From UMGS1519 sp050951095 (GTDB lineage Bacteria > Actinomycetota > Coriobacteriia > Coriobacteriales > Eggerthellaceae), in the NCBI GenBank assembly GCA_050951095.1, contig JBMNIQ010000005.1:372001-436000 (forward strand): a stretch of 64,000 nt of DNA, in the 5' to 3' direction. Of the stretch, positions 1 through 8,636 are shown in pieces. A model generated the notes under the pieces. It searched no databases, was not told where the DNA came from, and worked only from the letters and a program-made list of their open reading frames with translations. The position numbers were made by a program, and so were the translations under genes. Position 1 is the first letter of the stretch, and the number at the start of each line of letters is the position of its first letter.

Positions 1-2
1 TC

Positions 3-365
3 CTGATCACGCTGCTCATCATCGTGGCGCTGCTCGTGGCGGGCGGTGCGTTCGCCTACACGCAGGGCTACGGCTATCCCACGCAGGAGGACATGACGAA
101 GCAGCTGTTCTCGAACCCGTCCGGTTCCATGTCGCTGTTCGCGTCGTCCGTTGACCAGAACACGGCCGAGAACCTGGTGGCGCCGCTCATCCAGACGGAC
201 AACGTGACCATCGACGGCGTGGACCGCTCCATGAACAGCTCCACCGTCTACGCGTCCACCACCACCTCGCAGGGAGGCACCGTGCAGTACGCCATCTCGT
301 TCACGCGCGATTTCATCGGCTGGAAGATCGACAACATCGAGCTCAGCTTCGCCAGCGAGAGCTAG
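3..365 (+). CDS. membrane-anchored extracytoplasmic protein, 3' part only
   Basis: The reading frame is open from the left window edge, so the 5' end is missing. The visible part begins with a hydrophobic segment (about 18 residues, LITLLIIVALLVAGG) and continues as a roughly 100-residue soluble domain rich in Ser, Thr and Asn. That topology suggests an N-terminally anchored protein with its C-terminal domain outside the cell. The in-frame GTG at 24 lies inside the membrane segment and is unlikely to be the real start. I do not recognise the family; the short alpha/beta-like domain could be of the DUF4878/NTF2-like kind, but that is only an impression. Confidence 0.6.
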   Translation: MITLLIIVALLVAGGAFAYTQGYGYPTQEDMTKQLFSNPSGSMSLFASSVDQNTAENLVAPLIQTDNVTIDGVDRSMNSSTVYASTTTSQGGTVQYAISFTRDFIGWKIDNIELSFASES

Positions 366-381
366 CAGCCAACGATCATTC

Positions 382-416
382 CCGGGTCCGGGGCGGGTTG
401 TTCGTCCCGGACCCGG
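382..416 (+). terminator. terminator-like hairpin between the membrane protein and ndk
   Basis: A perfect 11-bp stem (CCGGGTCCGGG at 382-392 with its complement at 406-416) encloses a 13-nt loop just after the stop at 363-365. No T-run follows, so it may be a Rho-dependent or RNA-stabilising hairpin rather than a classical intrinsic terminator. Confidence 0.5.
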
Positions 417-457
417 TATGAATAGAGAGCCATTCAAAAACGAAAGGAACAAACAAT

Positions 458-868
458 ATGGCCATCGAAAAGACCTACTCCATGATCAAGCCCGACGGCG
501 TTGCCAACGGCCACATCGGCGAGATTATCAACCGCTTCGAGCGCGCCGGCCTGACCATCGAGCGCATGGAGCTTTCCCGCGTGACGCCCGAGCAGGCGAA
601 GGCGAACTATGCCGAGCACGAGGGCAAGCCGTTCTACGATGGCCTGATCTCGTACATCACCAGCGGCCCTGTGGTGAAGATGGTCATCTCCGGCGAGGGC
701 GCCGTGGCGAAGTGCCGTTCGCTGATGGGTGCCACGAACTGCGCCGAGGCTGCCCCCGGCACGATACGCGGCGACTTCGGCCTGACCGTCGATGAGAATG
801 TCATCCACGGCAGCGATTCCGTCGAGTCCGCCCAGCGCGAGATCGGCGTGTTCTTCCCGGAGGCCTAG
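458..868 (+). CDS. ndk: nucleoside diphosphate kinase
   Basis: Cytosolic enzyme that moves the gamma phosphate from ATP to other NDPs and dNDPs through a phospho-histidine. The 136-residue protein has the normal family length, starts with the typical IEKTYSMIKPDGV strand, and carries the active-site histidine in NVIHGSDS near residue 114. A GAAAGGAA ribosome site precedes the ATG. It appears monocistronic: hairpins lie on both sides and the next gene has its own promoter. Identification is firm. Confidence 0.97.
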   Translation: MAIEKTYSMIKPDGVANGHIGEIINRFERAGLTIERMELSRVTPEQAKANYAEHEGKPFYDGLISYITSGPVVKMVISGEGAVAKCRSLMGATNCAEAAPGTIRGDFGLTVDENVIHGSDSVESAQREIGVFFPEA

Positions 869-920
869 GCACAGCGCCGCGGGCATCCCGCGAACGCACG
901 GCACGGTGAAAATGTCGCGA

Positions 921-960
921 ACAGCCGGCAGGGCAATGTGTCCTGCCGGCTGTTTATTTG
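921..960 (+). terminator. intrinsic terminator of ndk
   Basis: A 12-bp perfect stem (ACAGCCGGCAGG at 921-932, complement at 942-953) with a 9-nt loop is followed by TTTATTTG. This is a classical Rho-independent terminator about 50 nt after the ndk stop. Confidence 0.9.
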
Positions 961-1029
961 CACGGATTTGCCTTGGCCCTGAAGCGGCGGAAGCATATGG
1001 AGAGGTGATGCACGCCCGGGTGCGTGGTT

Positions 1030-1057
1030 TTGATTTACCTGCCTTCTATGATATAAA
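1030..1057 (+). promoter_or_regulatory. probable sigma-70 promoter of the rimP-nusA-infB operon
   Basis: TTGATT at 1030-1035 and TATAAA at 1052-1057 are separated by 16 bp in a locally AT-rich stretch, with TATGAT overlapping just upstream. It is the only good promoter-like sequence between the ndk terminator and rimP. It places transcription start near 1064, so the leader hairpin at 1104-1126 would be transcribed. Confidence 0.6.
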
Positions 1058-1103
1058 TAGTTTCGCAACAGGTATTGCTGCTGAATATGTACGGTTTATG
1101 AAG

Positions 1104-1136
1104 GAAGTGGGCGTATAACCCGCTTCTTTTGTTTGT
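1104..1136 (+). promoter_or_regulatory. terminator-like leader hairpin before rimP (rimP-leader type)
   Basis: GAAGTGGG at 1104-1111 pairs with CCCGCTTC at 1119-1126 (8 bp, one G-T pair) and is followed by TTTTGTTTG. It lies between the promoter and the rimP start, so it would act as an attenuator rather than an end-of-operon terminator. Its position and GAAGTGGG/CCCGCTTC form resemble the Rfam rimP-leader motif. NusA, made by this operon, modulates termination, so feedback control is a reasonable inference. Confidence 0.6.
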
Positions 1137-1160
1137 AGGGCGAACATCGAAGGAGGAGAT

Positions 1161-1628
1161 GTGCTCACCGCAAAGGAAAACCAGCTGCTTCAGGCGCTGC
1201 TTCCCACGGCGGAGGCATCGGGTGTGGAGATCGTGTCCGTGGAGGTCGTCGGTGCCCGCAAGGCGCCTACGATCCGCGTGTACATCGACACGCCCGGCGG
1301 AGTCAGCTTCGACGAGCTGGCAAGCGCGCAGGAATGGGTGAACCGGATCATGGACGAGCTGGACCCGTTCCCCGGCGCCTACACGCTGGAAGTCTCCTCC
1401 CCGGGCATCGACCGCCCGCTGCGCACGCTGGAGCATTTCCAGCGCTTCGCGGGGGAGACGGCGGTGCTCATCCTGGCGGAACCCTACGACGGCCGGGGCA
1501 AATGGACCGGGAAGCTGGCGGGCACGGACGGTACGGACGTGCTGCTGGAGATCGATGGCCGCACGGAGCGCATTCCGTACGACACCATCAAGAAGGCCCA
1601 TGTCAAAGGCCAAGTAGATTTCAGTTAG
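1161..1628 (+). CDS. rimP: ribosome maturation factor RimP
   Basis: Cytosolic factor for 30S subunit maturation. The 155-residue product shows the two-domain RimP layout: an N-terminal alpha/beta domain with the hallmark LEVSSPGIDRPL segment near residue 75-86, then a small SH3-like C-terminal domain ending in IPYDTIKKAHV. The GTG start at 1161 is supported by AAGGAGGAGAT just upstream. It is the first gene of the classical rimP-nusA-ylxR-infB-rbfA operon, which supports the assignment independently. Confidence 0.95.
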   Translation: MLTAKENQLLQALLPTAEASGVEIVSVEVVGARKAPTIRVYIDTPGGVSFDELASAQEWVNRIMDELDPFPGAYTLEVSSPGIDRPLRTLEHFQRFAGETAVLILAEPYDGRGKWTGKLAGTDGTDVLLEIDGRTERIPYDTIKKAHVKGQVDFS

Positions 1629-1697
1629 CGGCACAAGAGCAGGATGATCCGCGGCTTTGCCCTGCGATGCCGCGTGCAAGCGAGAGGAAGGAACAGA

Positions 1698-2900
1698 ATG
1701 GCTTCTGAACTGGTAGAGGCGCTTCAGGCACTGGCCCACGAGCGCCGCATCGACGAGTTCTACCTCATTGAGAGGCTCGAGGATTCTCTGGCAAAGAGCT
1801 ATCAGCACATTCTGAATCTGGAATGGGATGCCCGCGTCATCATCGACCGCGAGACGGGCAAGATCTACGTCTACGAGATGGTTCCCGTGGGCGAGCCCGA
1901 TCCGGAGACCGGCGAATATGCGGAATTCGAAGAGCGCGACGTCACGCCCGACAACGTGAGCCGTTTCGCCGCCCAGAACGCGAAGAGCGTCATCAACTCC
2001 ATCATTCGCGAAGCCGCCCAGCAGAGCATCTACGAGGAGTTCCGCGACCGCATCGGCGACCTGGTCACCGGCACGGTGCTGCAGGAGACGCCCGATTTCA
2101 CGATCATCAAGATCCGCGACGGCGTGGAAGCGGAGCTGCCGCATTACGACCGCAAGAAGTACCCGAACGAGCGCAACGAGCGTCCGGGCAACGAACGCTA
2201 CCGCCACAACCAGCGCCTGAAGCTGCTGATCATCGACGTGCGCGACCCGCTGTCCGAGGAAACCCGCGCCCGCGGCGAGCAGACGCGTCCGGCCATCATC
2301 GTGTCCCGCACGCATCCCGACCTGATCCGCCGCCTGTTCGAGGTGGAGGTCCCCGAGGTCTACGACGGTCTGGTGGAGATCAAGTCCATCGCCCGCGAGC
2401 CCGGTGCGCGCAGCAAGGTCGCCGTGTACTCGCGCGAGCCGCGCCTGGACCCGGTGGGCGCCTGCGTGGGCCCGAAGGGCTCCCGCGTCCGCATGGTGGT
2501 GGACGAGCTGCATAACGAACGCGTCGACGTCATCCAGTGGAACGAGGACCCGGCGCTGTACGTGGCATCCGCGCTTTCCCCCGCGAAGGTCTCCAGCGTG
2601 GATATCGACGAGGCGAACCATTATGCTACCGTGCATGTGGCCGACGACCAGCTGTCGCTGGCAATCGGCAAGGAGGGGCAGAACGCCCGTCTGGCCGCGC
2701 GCCTGACCGGTTGGCACATCGATATCAAGTCCACGTCGTTCGCCGGCGAGCCGCCCGCAGAGGAGAACATGCTCATCGACGAGGAGCCCGAGGAAGGCGA
2801 CGGCATCTGCGCCTACGTCAGCCCCGACGGCATCCGCTGCCGCAACCATGCCCGTCCGGGCAGCGCGTACTGCGGCATCCACGCGGAGGAAGAGGAATAG
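1698..2900 (+). CDS. nusA: transcription termination/antitermination factor NusA with a Cys/His C-terminal tail
   Basis: RNA polymerase-associated elongation factor. From the ATG at 1698 (GAGAGGAAGGA upstream) it encodes 400 residues. Order: NusA N-terminal RNAP-binding domain (about 1-125), S1 domain (about 130-205, LVTGTVLQET), then two KH domains including the GACVGPKGSRVRMVV and LAIGKEGQNARLAARLTG signatures. An in-frame ATG at 1644 would add 18 unconserved residues and is less likely. After the KH domains comes an acidic linker and a tail of pattern C-x8-C-x2-H-x8-C-x2-H (about residues 370-394) that looks zinc-binding and is absent from E. coli NusA. Confidence 0.95.
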   Translation: MASELVEALQALAHERRIDEFYLIERLEDSLAKSYQHILNLEWDARVIIDRETGKIYVYEMVPVGEPDPETGEYAEFEERDVTPDNVSRFAAQNAKSVINSIIREAAQQSIYEEFRDRIGDLVTGTVLQETPDFTIIKIRDGVEAELPHYDRKKYPNERNERPGNERYRHNQRLKLLIIDVRDPLSEETRARGEQTRPAIIVSRTHPDLIRRLFEVEVPEVYDGLVEIKSIAREPGARSKVAVYSREPRLDPVGACVGPKGSRVRMVVDELHNERVDVIQWNEDPALYVASALSPAKVSSVDIDEANHYATVHVADDQLSLAIGKEGQNARLAARLTGWHIDIKSTSFAGEPPAEENMLIDEEPEEGDGICAYVSPDGIRCRNHARPGSAYCGIHAEEEE

Positions 2901-2911
2901 GCGGAAGACCG

Positions 2912-3223
2912 GTGGCCGGGGAAGCGAACAACGCACCGCGCGCGAAGCGCCAACGCACCTGCATCGTCTGCGGTAGACAGGACGACAAGCGGGGGCTCCT
3001 GCGCGTCGTGCGTTCCCCCCAGGGCACCGTTCAATTCGACCCCACCGGACGTGCCGCCGGACGGGGTGCATACATCTGCTCCTTGGAATGCTTGGAGAAG
3101 GCACGAAAGGGAGGTCGTCTGGCGCGATCGCTGAAGACGACGATGACGGAAGAGGATTACGATCGCGTGGCAGCGGCTATGATAGAGTCCCTGCAGAGCA
3201 TCGATGGCGGAGTGAAGGAGTGA
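2912..3223 (+). CDS. ylxR: YlxR/RnpM family RNA-binding protein (DUF448)
   Basis: Small basic RNA-binding protein of the nusA-infB operon; the B. subtilis member binds RNase P RNA. The 103-residue product has the family signature RTCIVCGRQDDKRGLLRVVR near residue 15-34 and GRGAYICSLECL near residue 51. The GTG at 2912 lies 11 nt after the nusA stop and is the best start consistent with the conserved N-terminus. Four cysteines in two CxxC-like pairs could bind zinc. It ends 3 nt before infB, so the two are translationally close. Confidence 0.9.
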   Translation: MAGEANNAPRAKRQRTCIVCGRQDDKRGLLRVVRSPQGTVQFDPTGRAAGRGAYICSLECLEKARKGGRLARSLKTTMTEEDYDRVAAAMIESLQSIDGGVKE

Positions 3224-3226
3224 TCA

Positions 3227-5977
3227 ATGGCCGGCATGCGTGTACATGAGTTGGCTAAGGAATTCGGGATGTCGAGCAAGGATATGCTCAACCGCCTCAA
3301 GGCGATGGGCGTTCCGGTTAAGAGCCATGCCAGCGTTCTGAGCGACGCCAACGTCGAGAAGGCGCGCAAGGAGCTTGCTCCCGAAACGGCTCCCGCCGGG
3401 TCCGGCGACGGTGCCGGCAAGGAGGCGCCCGTCGCTTCCGCCGCGAAAGCGGAGGAGGCGAAGAAGAAGGCGAAGGAAGAGGCCGCCCGCCGCGCTGCCG
3501 TGGAGAAGGAGCGCGCCACGCGCCAGGCCGAGCGCGAGAAGCGCGATAAGAAGCGCGCCGAGCACAAGGGCGATGCCGAAGCAGAGGGCAATGCGAAGTC
3601 CGCGCCGAAGCCCGCTCCGCATTCCAGCCGCTTCGCCGGCCTTGAAAGCCAGATTGAGCAGGAGCGCAAGCGCGTTGCGCGCGAGCGCGTCCAGGCCCAG
3701 CAGCAGGCCCGCGCGAAGGCCGCTGCCCGCGACGTGGCGAAGAAGCGCGCCGTGGAAGAGGCGCTGAACGCCGCGAAGCACAAGAAGAGCAACAGCCATC
3801 CGCACCAGGTGAAGCACATTCCCACGCGCCGCTCGTCGTTCGACAGCCTGCTCTCGCAGATCGAGTCCGAGCAGACGCGCCTGAACGAGCAGAAGCATCA
3901 GCAGCAGCTGAACCGCCAGAACGAGCGCAAGGGCGGCAAGAAGAAGGGCGGCAAGCATTCCCACAGCTTCGAGCCGGACGTGCCGGAGTTGGATGCAGCC
4001 GCACAGCAGGGAGGAAAGGGCGAAGACCGCTACTCCCAGATGGCCGACCATGCCGAGAAGCTGCAGCGCGACAAGGTGCTGGCCGAGGCCCGCGCCGCCG
4101 TCGCCGCTGCGAACCAGGGCAAGGGCGAAGGCCGCCGCAAGAAGCGCAAGGAGAAGCGCCAGGCAGAGGCGCGCGAGCGCGCGGCGGAGCGCGCCATCGA
4201 GAAGGGCATCGACCCCGAGTTGGCGCTGGACTCCTCCACGGTGGAGGTGCCGCAGGGCGCAACGGTCGGCGAGTTCGCCGAGCTGCTGGGCGTGCAGCCG
4301 AACGACATCGTGAAGCGCCTGTTCCTGCTGGGCAACCCGCTGACGCTGACGCAGTCCATGTCCGATGACCTGATCGAGCTCATCGCCGACGACATGGGCC
4401 GCAAGGTGCGCGTCGTGTCGCCCGAGGAAGAGTACGCCGTCGTGTACCACGACACGGAAGAGGACCTGAAGCCCCGTCCGCCCGTGGTCACCGTCATGGG
4501 CCATGTCGACCACGGCAAGACCAGCCTGCTGGATGCCATCCGCTCCACGGGCGTTGCCGAGCGCGAGGCCGGCGGCATCACGCAGCACATCGGCGCTTCC
4601 GTCGTGCACATCAACGGCCGTCAGATCACGTTCGTCGACACGCCCGGCCACGAGGCGTTCACGGCCATGCGCGCCCGCGGCGCCCAGATCACGGACATCG
4701 TCGTCCTGGTCGTCGCCGCAGACGACGGCGTCATGCCGCAGACCGTCGAGGCCATCAACCACGCGAAGGCCGCGAAGGTGCCCATCGTGGTTGCCGTGAA
4801 CAAGATCGACAAGCCCGGCGCCGACCCGAACCGCGTGCGCCAGGAGCTCACGGAATACGGCATCATCCCCGAGGAATGGGGCGGCGACAACATGTTCGTG
4901 GACGTTTCCGCAAAGAAGCGCCTGAACATCGACGAGCTGCTGGAGACCATCCTGCTGGAGGCCGATGTCCTGGAGCTGAAGGCGAACCCCGATGCCGAGG
5001 CTTCCGGCTACGTCATCGAGGCGAAGCTGGACAAGGGCCGCGGCCCGGTTGCCACCGTCCTGGTCAACCGCGGCACGCTGCACCCGGGCGATGTCGTGGT
5101 CGCCGGCACGTCGCATGGCCGCGTCCGCGCGTTGATCAACCCGCGCGGCGAGCGCGTGAAGGAAGCGAAGCCGGCGGACCCGGTGGAGATTCTGGGCCTG
5201 GACAGCGTTCCCACGGCAGGCGACGAGTTCCGCGTCTTCGAGAACGAGCGCGATGCCCGCAACCTGGCGAATGACCGCGCTATGCGCGAGCGCATGGCCG
5301 CCCAGAACAAGCCCACGCATATGAGCCTGGACGAGCTGTTCAGCCGCATCGAAGAGGGCAAGCAGACGGACCTGAACCTGGTGCTGAAGGCGGACGTGCA
5401 GGGCTCCATCGAGGCCCTGGAGGACGCGTTCGCGAAGATGGACCAGTCCGAGGTCAAGATCAACATCATCCATGCTGCCGTCGGCGGCATCACGGAGACG
5501 GACGTTACGTTGGCCGCGGCATCCGACGCCATCATCATCGGCTTCAACGTGCGCCCGACCGGCAAGTCCAAGCAGCTGGCCGAGAAGGAAAAGGTGGATG
5601 TGCGCCTGTATACCGTCATCTACCAGGCCATCGAGGACATCAACGCCGCACGTGTGGGCCTGCTGTCGCCCGACATCGTGGAGGAGGACACCGGTTCGGC
5701 CGAGGTCCGTCAGACGTTCAACGTGCCGAAGGTGGGCACGATCGGCGGCTGCTACGTCACGGAAGGCGAGCTGCACCGCGACGACAAGGTCCGCGTCGTC
5801 CGCGACGGCACGATCGTCTACCAGGGCGTCCTGGGCAGCATGCGCCGCTTCAAGGACGACGTGAAGTCCGTGAAGCAGGGCTACGAATGCGGCCTGTCCA
5901 TCGAGGGCTATCAGGACATCAAGGTCGGCGACGTCATCGAAGGCTACCGCTCCGTGGAAGTGGAGCGCACCGAGTAG
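3227..5977 (+). CDS. infB: translation initiation factor IF-2
   Basis: GTPase that delivers initiator fMet-tRNA to the 30S subunit. The 916-residue protein has an IF2_N module at residues 1-50 (RVHELAKEFGMSSKDMLNRL), a long Lys/Ala/Arg/Glu-rich linker (about 55-330), a second IF2_N-like module (about 335-395), and the G domain with GHVDHGKT near 425, VDTPGHEAF near 475 and NKID near 525. Domains II, III and the C-terminal fMet-tRNA-binding domain follow. GAAGGAGTG precedes the ATG. The very basic linker is typical of actinobacterial IF-2. Confidence 0.97.
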   Translation: MAGMRVHELAKEFGMSSKDMLNRLKAMGVPVKSHASVLSDANVEKARKELAPETAPAGSGDGAGKEAPVASAAKAEEAKKKAKEEAARRAAVEKERATRQAEREKRDKKRAEHKGDAEAEGNAKSAPKPAPHSSRFAGLESQIEQERKRVARERVQAQQQARAKAAARDVAKKRAVEEALNAAKHKKSNSHPHQVKHIPTRRSSFDSLLSQIESEQTRLNEQKHQQQLNRQNERKGGKKKGGKHSHSFEPDVPELDAAAQQGGKGEDRYSQMADHAEKLQRDKVLAEARAAVAAANQGKGEGRRKKRKEKRQAEARERAAERAIEKGIDPELALDSSTVEVPQGATVGEFAELLGVQPNDIVKRLFLLGNPLTLTQSMSDDLIELIADDMGRKVRVVSPEEEYAVVYHDTEEDLKPRPPVVTVMGHVDHGKTSLLDAIRSTGVAEREAGGITQHIGASVVHINGRQITFVDTPGHEAFTAMRARGAQITDIVVLVVAADDGVMPQTVEAINHAKAAKVPIVVAVNKIDKPGADPNRVRQELTEYGIIPEEWGGDNMFVDVSAKKRLNIDELLETILLEADVLELKANPDAEASGYVIEAKLDKGRGPVATVLVNRGTLHPGDVVVAGTSHGRVRALINPRGERVKEAKPADPVEILGLDSVPTAGDEFRVFENERDARNLANDRAMRERMAAQNKPTHMSLDELFSRIEEGKQTDLNLVLKADVQGSIEALEDAFAKMDQSEVKINIIHAAVGGITETDVTLAAASDAIIIGFNVRPTGKSKQLAEKEKVDVRLYTVIYQAIEDINAARVGLLSPDIVEEDTGSAEVRQTFNVPKVGTIGGCYVTEGELHRDDKVRVVRDGTIVYQGVLGSMRRFKDDVKSVKQGYECGLSIEGYQDIKVGDVIEGYRSVEVERTE

Positions 5978-6023
5978 ACGGCGCACGCCGGACGCTTGGT
6001 CTGATACCGAAAGCAGGTGAACC

Positions 6024-6446
6024 ATGAAACAGAGTCCTGCCAGTAGAAAAGTGAACCGCCAGGCGCGCGAGGTCATCTCGAACATCCTGTTGTTCGAGAC
6101 CTCCGACCCGCGCCTTGCGGGCGTTACCGTCACCGCCTGCGAAGTCAGCTTCGACCGGAGCGTGTGCAACGTGTTCTACACGGCCGATCCCGGCACGTAC
6201 GACGACGTTGCGGAAGCTTTCGAGAAGGCAAGCGGCCACATTCGCTCGCTGATGGCGAAGAAGGTCGACTGGCGCGTGGCGCCGAAGCTGCGCTTCCTGT
6301 TGGATGAATCCGTGGACGAGGGCGACCGCATCGATGCGGCCCTGCGCGCCGATGCAGCGCGCAACGCCTCTGCCTCCACGGCACCGGCGGGCGACGCGGA
6401 GGCAGAGCCCGATCCGGATGCGGACGACGGGGAAAACGAAGAGTAG
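6024..6446 (+). CDS. rbfA: 30S ribosome-binding factor A
   Basis: Cold-adaptation and 16S rRNA 5'-end maturation factor with a KH-like fold. The 140-residue protein has the RbfA N-terminus (SRKVNRQAREVISNILLFE), the conserved SDPRLAGVTVTACEVS strand, and the PKLRFLLDESVDEGDRID segment. The last 30 residues are an Ala/Glu/Asp-rich acidic tail. It lies 46 nt after infB behind a GCAGG ribosome site. Confidence 0.95.
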   Translation: MKQSPASRKVNRQAREVISNILLFETSDPRLAGVTVTACEVSFDRSVCNVFYTADPGTYDDVAEAFEKASGHIRSLMAKKVDWRVAPKLRFLLDESVDEGDRIDAALRADAARNASASTAPAGDAEAEPDPDADDGENEE

Positions 6447-6557
6447 GAAATGGCGGGATGCGGCAGCATATGCCGCATCCCCTTTCAGCGGGTGCCCCGC
6501 GGGTTCTTCAGCAGAATGCGCGCGGCAGCCGCTTCTTTGTACGAAAGGCGGTTCACG

Positions 6558-7559
6558 ATGGGAGCATCTCCCCAGACGAATACGGACTTGGCCTCCATTG
6601 CGGCGGCTCTGCAGGAGGGCGATGACTACGCTGTCTGCGGCCATGTGAATCCCGACGGCGACTGCCTGGGGTCCATGCTGGCCCTTGCCGGTGCGCTGCG
6701 CGCGCTGGGAAAGCGCGTGGACTGCCTGCTGGTGGAAGACGCTCCCGTGGAAGAGGGGCTGCATTTCCTCCCGGGCTTCGAGACGCTGCAGCCCGCCCCG
6801 TATTACGAGGGCAACCCGACGACGTTCATCACGGTGGACGTGTCGCTGGAATCGCGCATCGGCGTATGCGCCGCCATCCGCTCGCGCTGCGCGCGCACCA
6901 TCTCCATCGACCATCACCGCGTTCCCGAGGCGTATTCGCAGCTGAATTACGTCGATGCGGATGCTCCGGCCGCCTGCCTGATCATCTGGGAGCTCATCAA
7001 GCTGCTTCCTCTGCAGGTGACGCCCGACATTGCGCTGTGCGCATACACGGGCCTGATGACGGATACGGGCCGCTTCCAATACCAGAACACGAATGCGGAC
7101 GCGTATCGCGCCGCAGCCGAGATGGTTGCGGCCGGCGTGAGCCCGGACGTGCCGGCGCGGGAGGTGTTCCAGAGCCGCAGCATGGCATCGCTGCACCTGG
7201 AAGGCCGTTTGCTGGAGCGCATGGAGCTGCTGTTCGGCGACCGGTTCTCGTTCTCGTATATCACGCGCGCGGATTTCCAGGAATTCGGCGCCTCGAAGGC
7301 CGATGCCGAACCGCTCATCGACACGCTGCGCTCTGTGCGCGGCGTCGAGGTGGCCTGCATCTTGAAGGACCAGCCCGACGGCGCGGTTCGCGGCAGCTTC
7401 CGTGCGAAAACGGACGCGGACGTCTCCGCCATGGCGCGCGCGCTCGGCGGCGGCGGCCATAAGGCGGCGGCCGGCTTCACGTTCGACGGCACGCTGGAAG
7501 AGGCCATCGCCGCCGTGAAGCAGCAGGTCGGGGCCCTGTACGGGCAGAGCGGCAACTAA
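6558..7559 (+). CDS. nrnA: DHH/DHHA1 bifunctional oligoribonuclease / pAp phosphatase, NrnA type
   Basis: Degrades nano-RNAs and dephosphorylates pAp. From the ATG at 6558 (GAAAGGCGG upstream) it has 333 residues. Motifs: HVNPDGDCLGS near 31-41, the DHH motif in SIDHHRVPEAY near 121-131, and the C-terminal DHHA1 signature GGGGHKAAAGF near 300. A longer in-frame ATG at 6450 adds 36 residues without family similarity. The rbfA-nrnA-truB-ribF order is widespread in Gram-positive genomes. Confidence 0.93.
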   Translation: MGASPQTNTDLASIAAALQEGDDYAVCGHVNPDGDCLGSMLALAGALRALGKRVDCLLVEDAPVEEGLHFLPGFETLQPAPYYEGNPTTFITVDVSLESRIGVCAAIRSRCARTISIDHHRVPEAYSQLNYVDADAPAACLIIWELIKLLPLQVTPDIALCAYTGLMTDTGRFQYQNTNADAYRAAAEMVAAGVSPDVPAREVFQSRSMASLHLEGRLLERMELLFGDRFSFSYITRADFQEFGASKADAEPLIDTLRSVRGVEVACILKDQPDGAVRGSFRAKTDADVSAMARALGGGGHKAAAGFTFDGTLEEAIAAVKQQVGALYGQSGN

Positions 7560-7577
7560 CGGGGGCCTGCAGGCATC

Positions 7578-8636
7578 GTGAAAAGGGGACAATCGGGACT
7601 TTCGCTTGTCGTGGGCATCGACAAGCCGGTCGGTATGAGCTCGCATGACGTGGTGAACCGCTGCCGCCGCATCTTCGGCGAGAAGCGCGTGGGCCATACG
7701 GGGACGCTGGATCCCGCCGCATCGGGCGTGCTCGCTATCTGCGTGGGACCCGCCACGCGCCTTGACGCGTATCTGGATTCCGACACGAAGACGTATACGG
7801 CCCGCGTCGTGTTCGGCCAGGCCATGGACACGGACGACGCGGAGGGCACGGTCATTCGCACGGCGCCGGTGCCGGAGCGCCTGCACGATCCTGCCGAGGC
7901 GCAGCGCGTCCTGGCCGGCATCGTCGGTCCGCAAAGCCAGATGCCGCCGTCGTATTCCGCGATCAAGGTAAACGGCGTGAAGGGGTACGAGGCGGCGCGC
8001 AAGGGCAAGATCATCGACCTGAAGCCGCGTCCGGTGAACATCCTGTCCGCGGAGTTCCTGGGTCTGGGCGAAGACGACGCGGGACGCCTGTTCTGGGATG
8101 CGTCGTTCACCGTGTCGAAGGGCACGTATATCCGCAGCATCGCGCGCGACCTGGGCGCATCTCAGGGTACGGCTGCGCATCTGGGCGCCCTGCGGCGCAC
8201 GCGCTGCGGCCGGCTGGACCTCTCGGACTGCGTGACATTGCAGGCGCTGGAGGAAAACCCCGGCATCGGGCGCTTGGACCCGGTGCGCCTGCTGGGGCAT
8301 CGCGTGCTGTTCGCAACGGAGCAGCAGGCGCGGGCGGTGGCGAACGGCGGTCCGCTGCCGGTGCCTGCTTCCGCGAATGCCGCCGCGGACGACCCGGACG
8401 GCCTGGCGCTGTTCGCCGTGGATGCGTCGTCGGGTGCGGCCGATGCCGGCGGGTGCCTGTGCATCGGACATGTCCGTCCGGACTTGCACCCGTTAGCGCC
8501 GGGGGAGATAATCTCCGTCGTATCCGACAACAAATTAGTGGCACTGTATGGTTTCGACAGTCAGCGCGGGCAACTGCGTTCGCGCTGTGTTTTCTCGCAA
8601 GGAGTATCACGTGGCAGCGATATATACATTGGATGA
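7578..8636 (+). CDS. truB: tRNA pseudouridine(55) synthase
   Basis: Makes the universal pseudouridine 55 in the T-loop of tRNAs. The 352-residue protein contains GIDKPVGMSSHDVV, the catalytic-Asp motif GHTGTLDPAASGVL (residues about 39-52), and the SYSAIKVNG and KGTYIRSIARDLG motifs. It starts at a GTG 18 nt after nrnA. The C-terminus, which contains an Ala/Asp-rich loop near 290, overlaps the start of ribF by 26 nt, suggesting translational coupling. Confidence 0.94.
   Translation: MKRGQSGLSLVVGIDKPVGMSSHDVVNRCRRIFGEKRVGHTGTLDPAASGVLAICVGPATRLDAYLDSDTKTYTARVVFGQAMDTDDAEGTVIRTAPVPERLHDPAEAQRVLAGIVGPQSQMPPSYSAIKVNGVKGYEAARKGKIIDLKPRPVNILSAEFLGLGEDDAGRLFWDASFTVSKGTYIRSIARDLGASQGTAAHLGALRRTRCGRLDLSDCVTLQALEENPGIGRLDPVRLLGHRVLFATEQQARAVANGGPLPVPASANAAADDPDGLALFAVDASSGAADAGGCLCIGHVRPDLHPLAPGEIISVVSDNKLVALYGFDSQRGQLRSRCVFSQGVSRGSDIYIG

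Noticed and set aside
1644..1697. Upstream ATG extension of nusA
   Set aside because: The extra 18 residues match nothing in NusA, and ATG 1698 has a good GAGAGGAAGGA ribosome site.
6450..6557. Upstream ATG extension of nrnA
   Set aside because: No ribosome site and no family similarity; the DHH family starts near the ATG at 6558.
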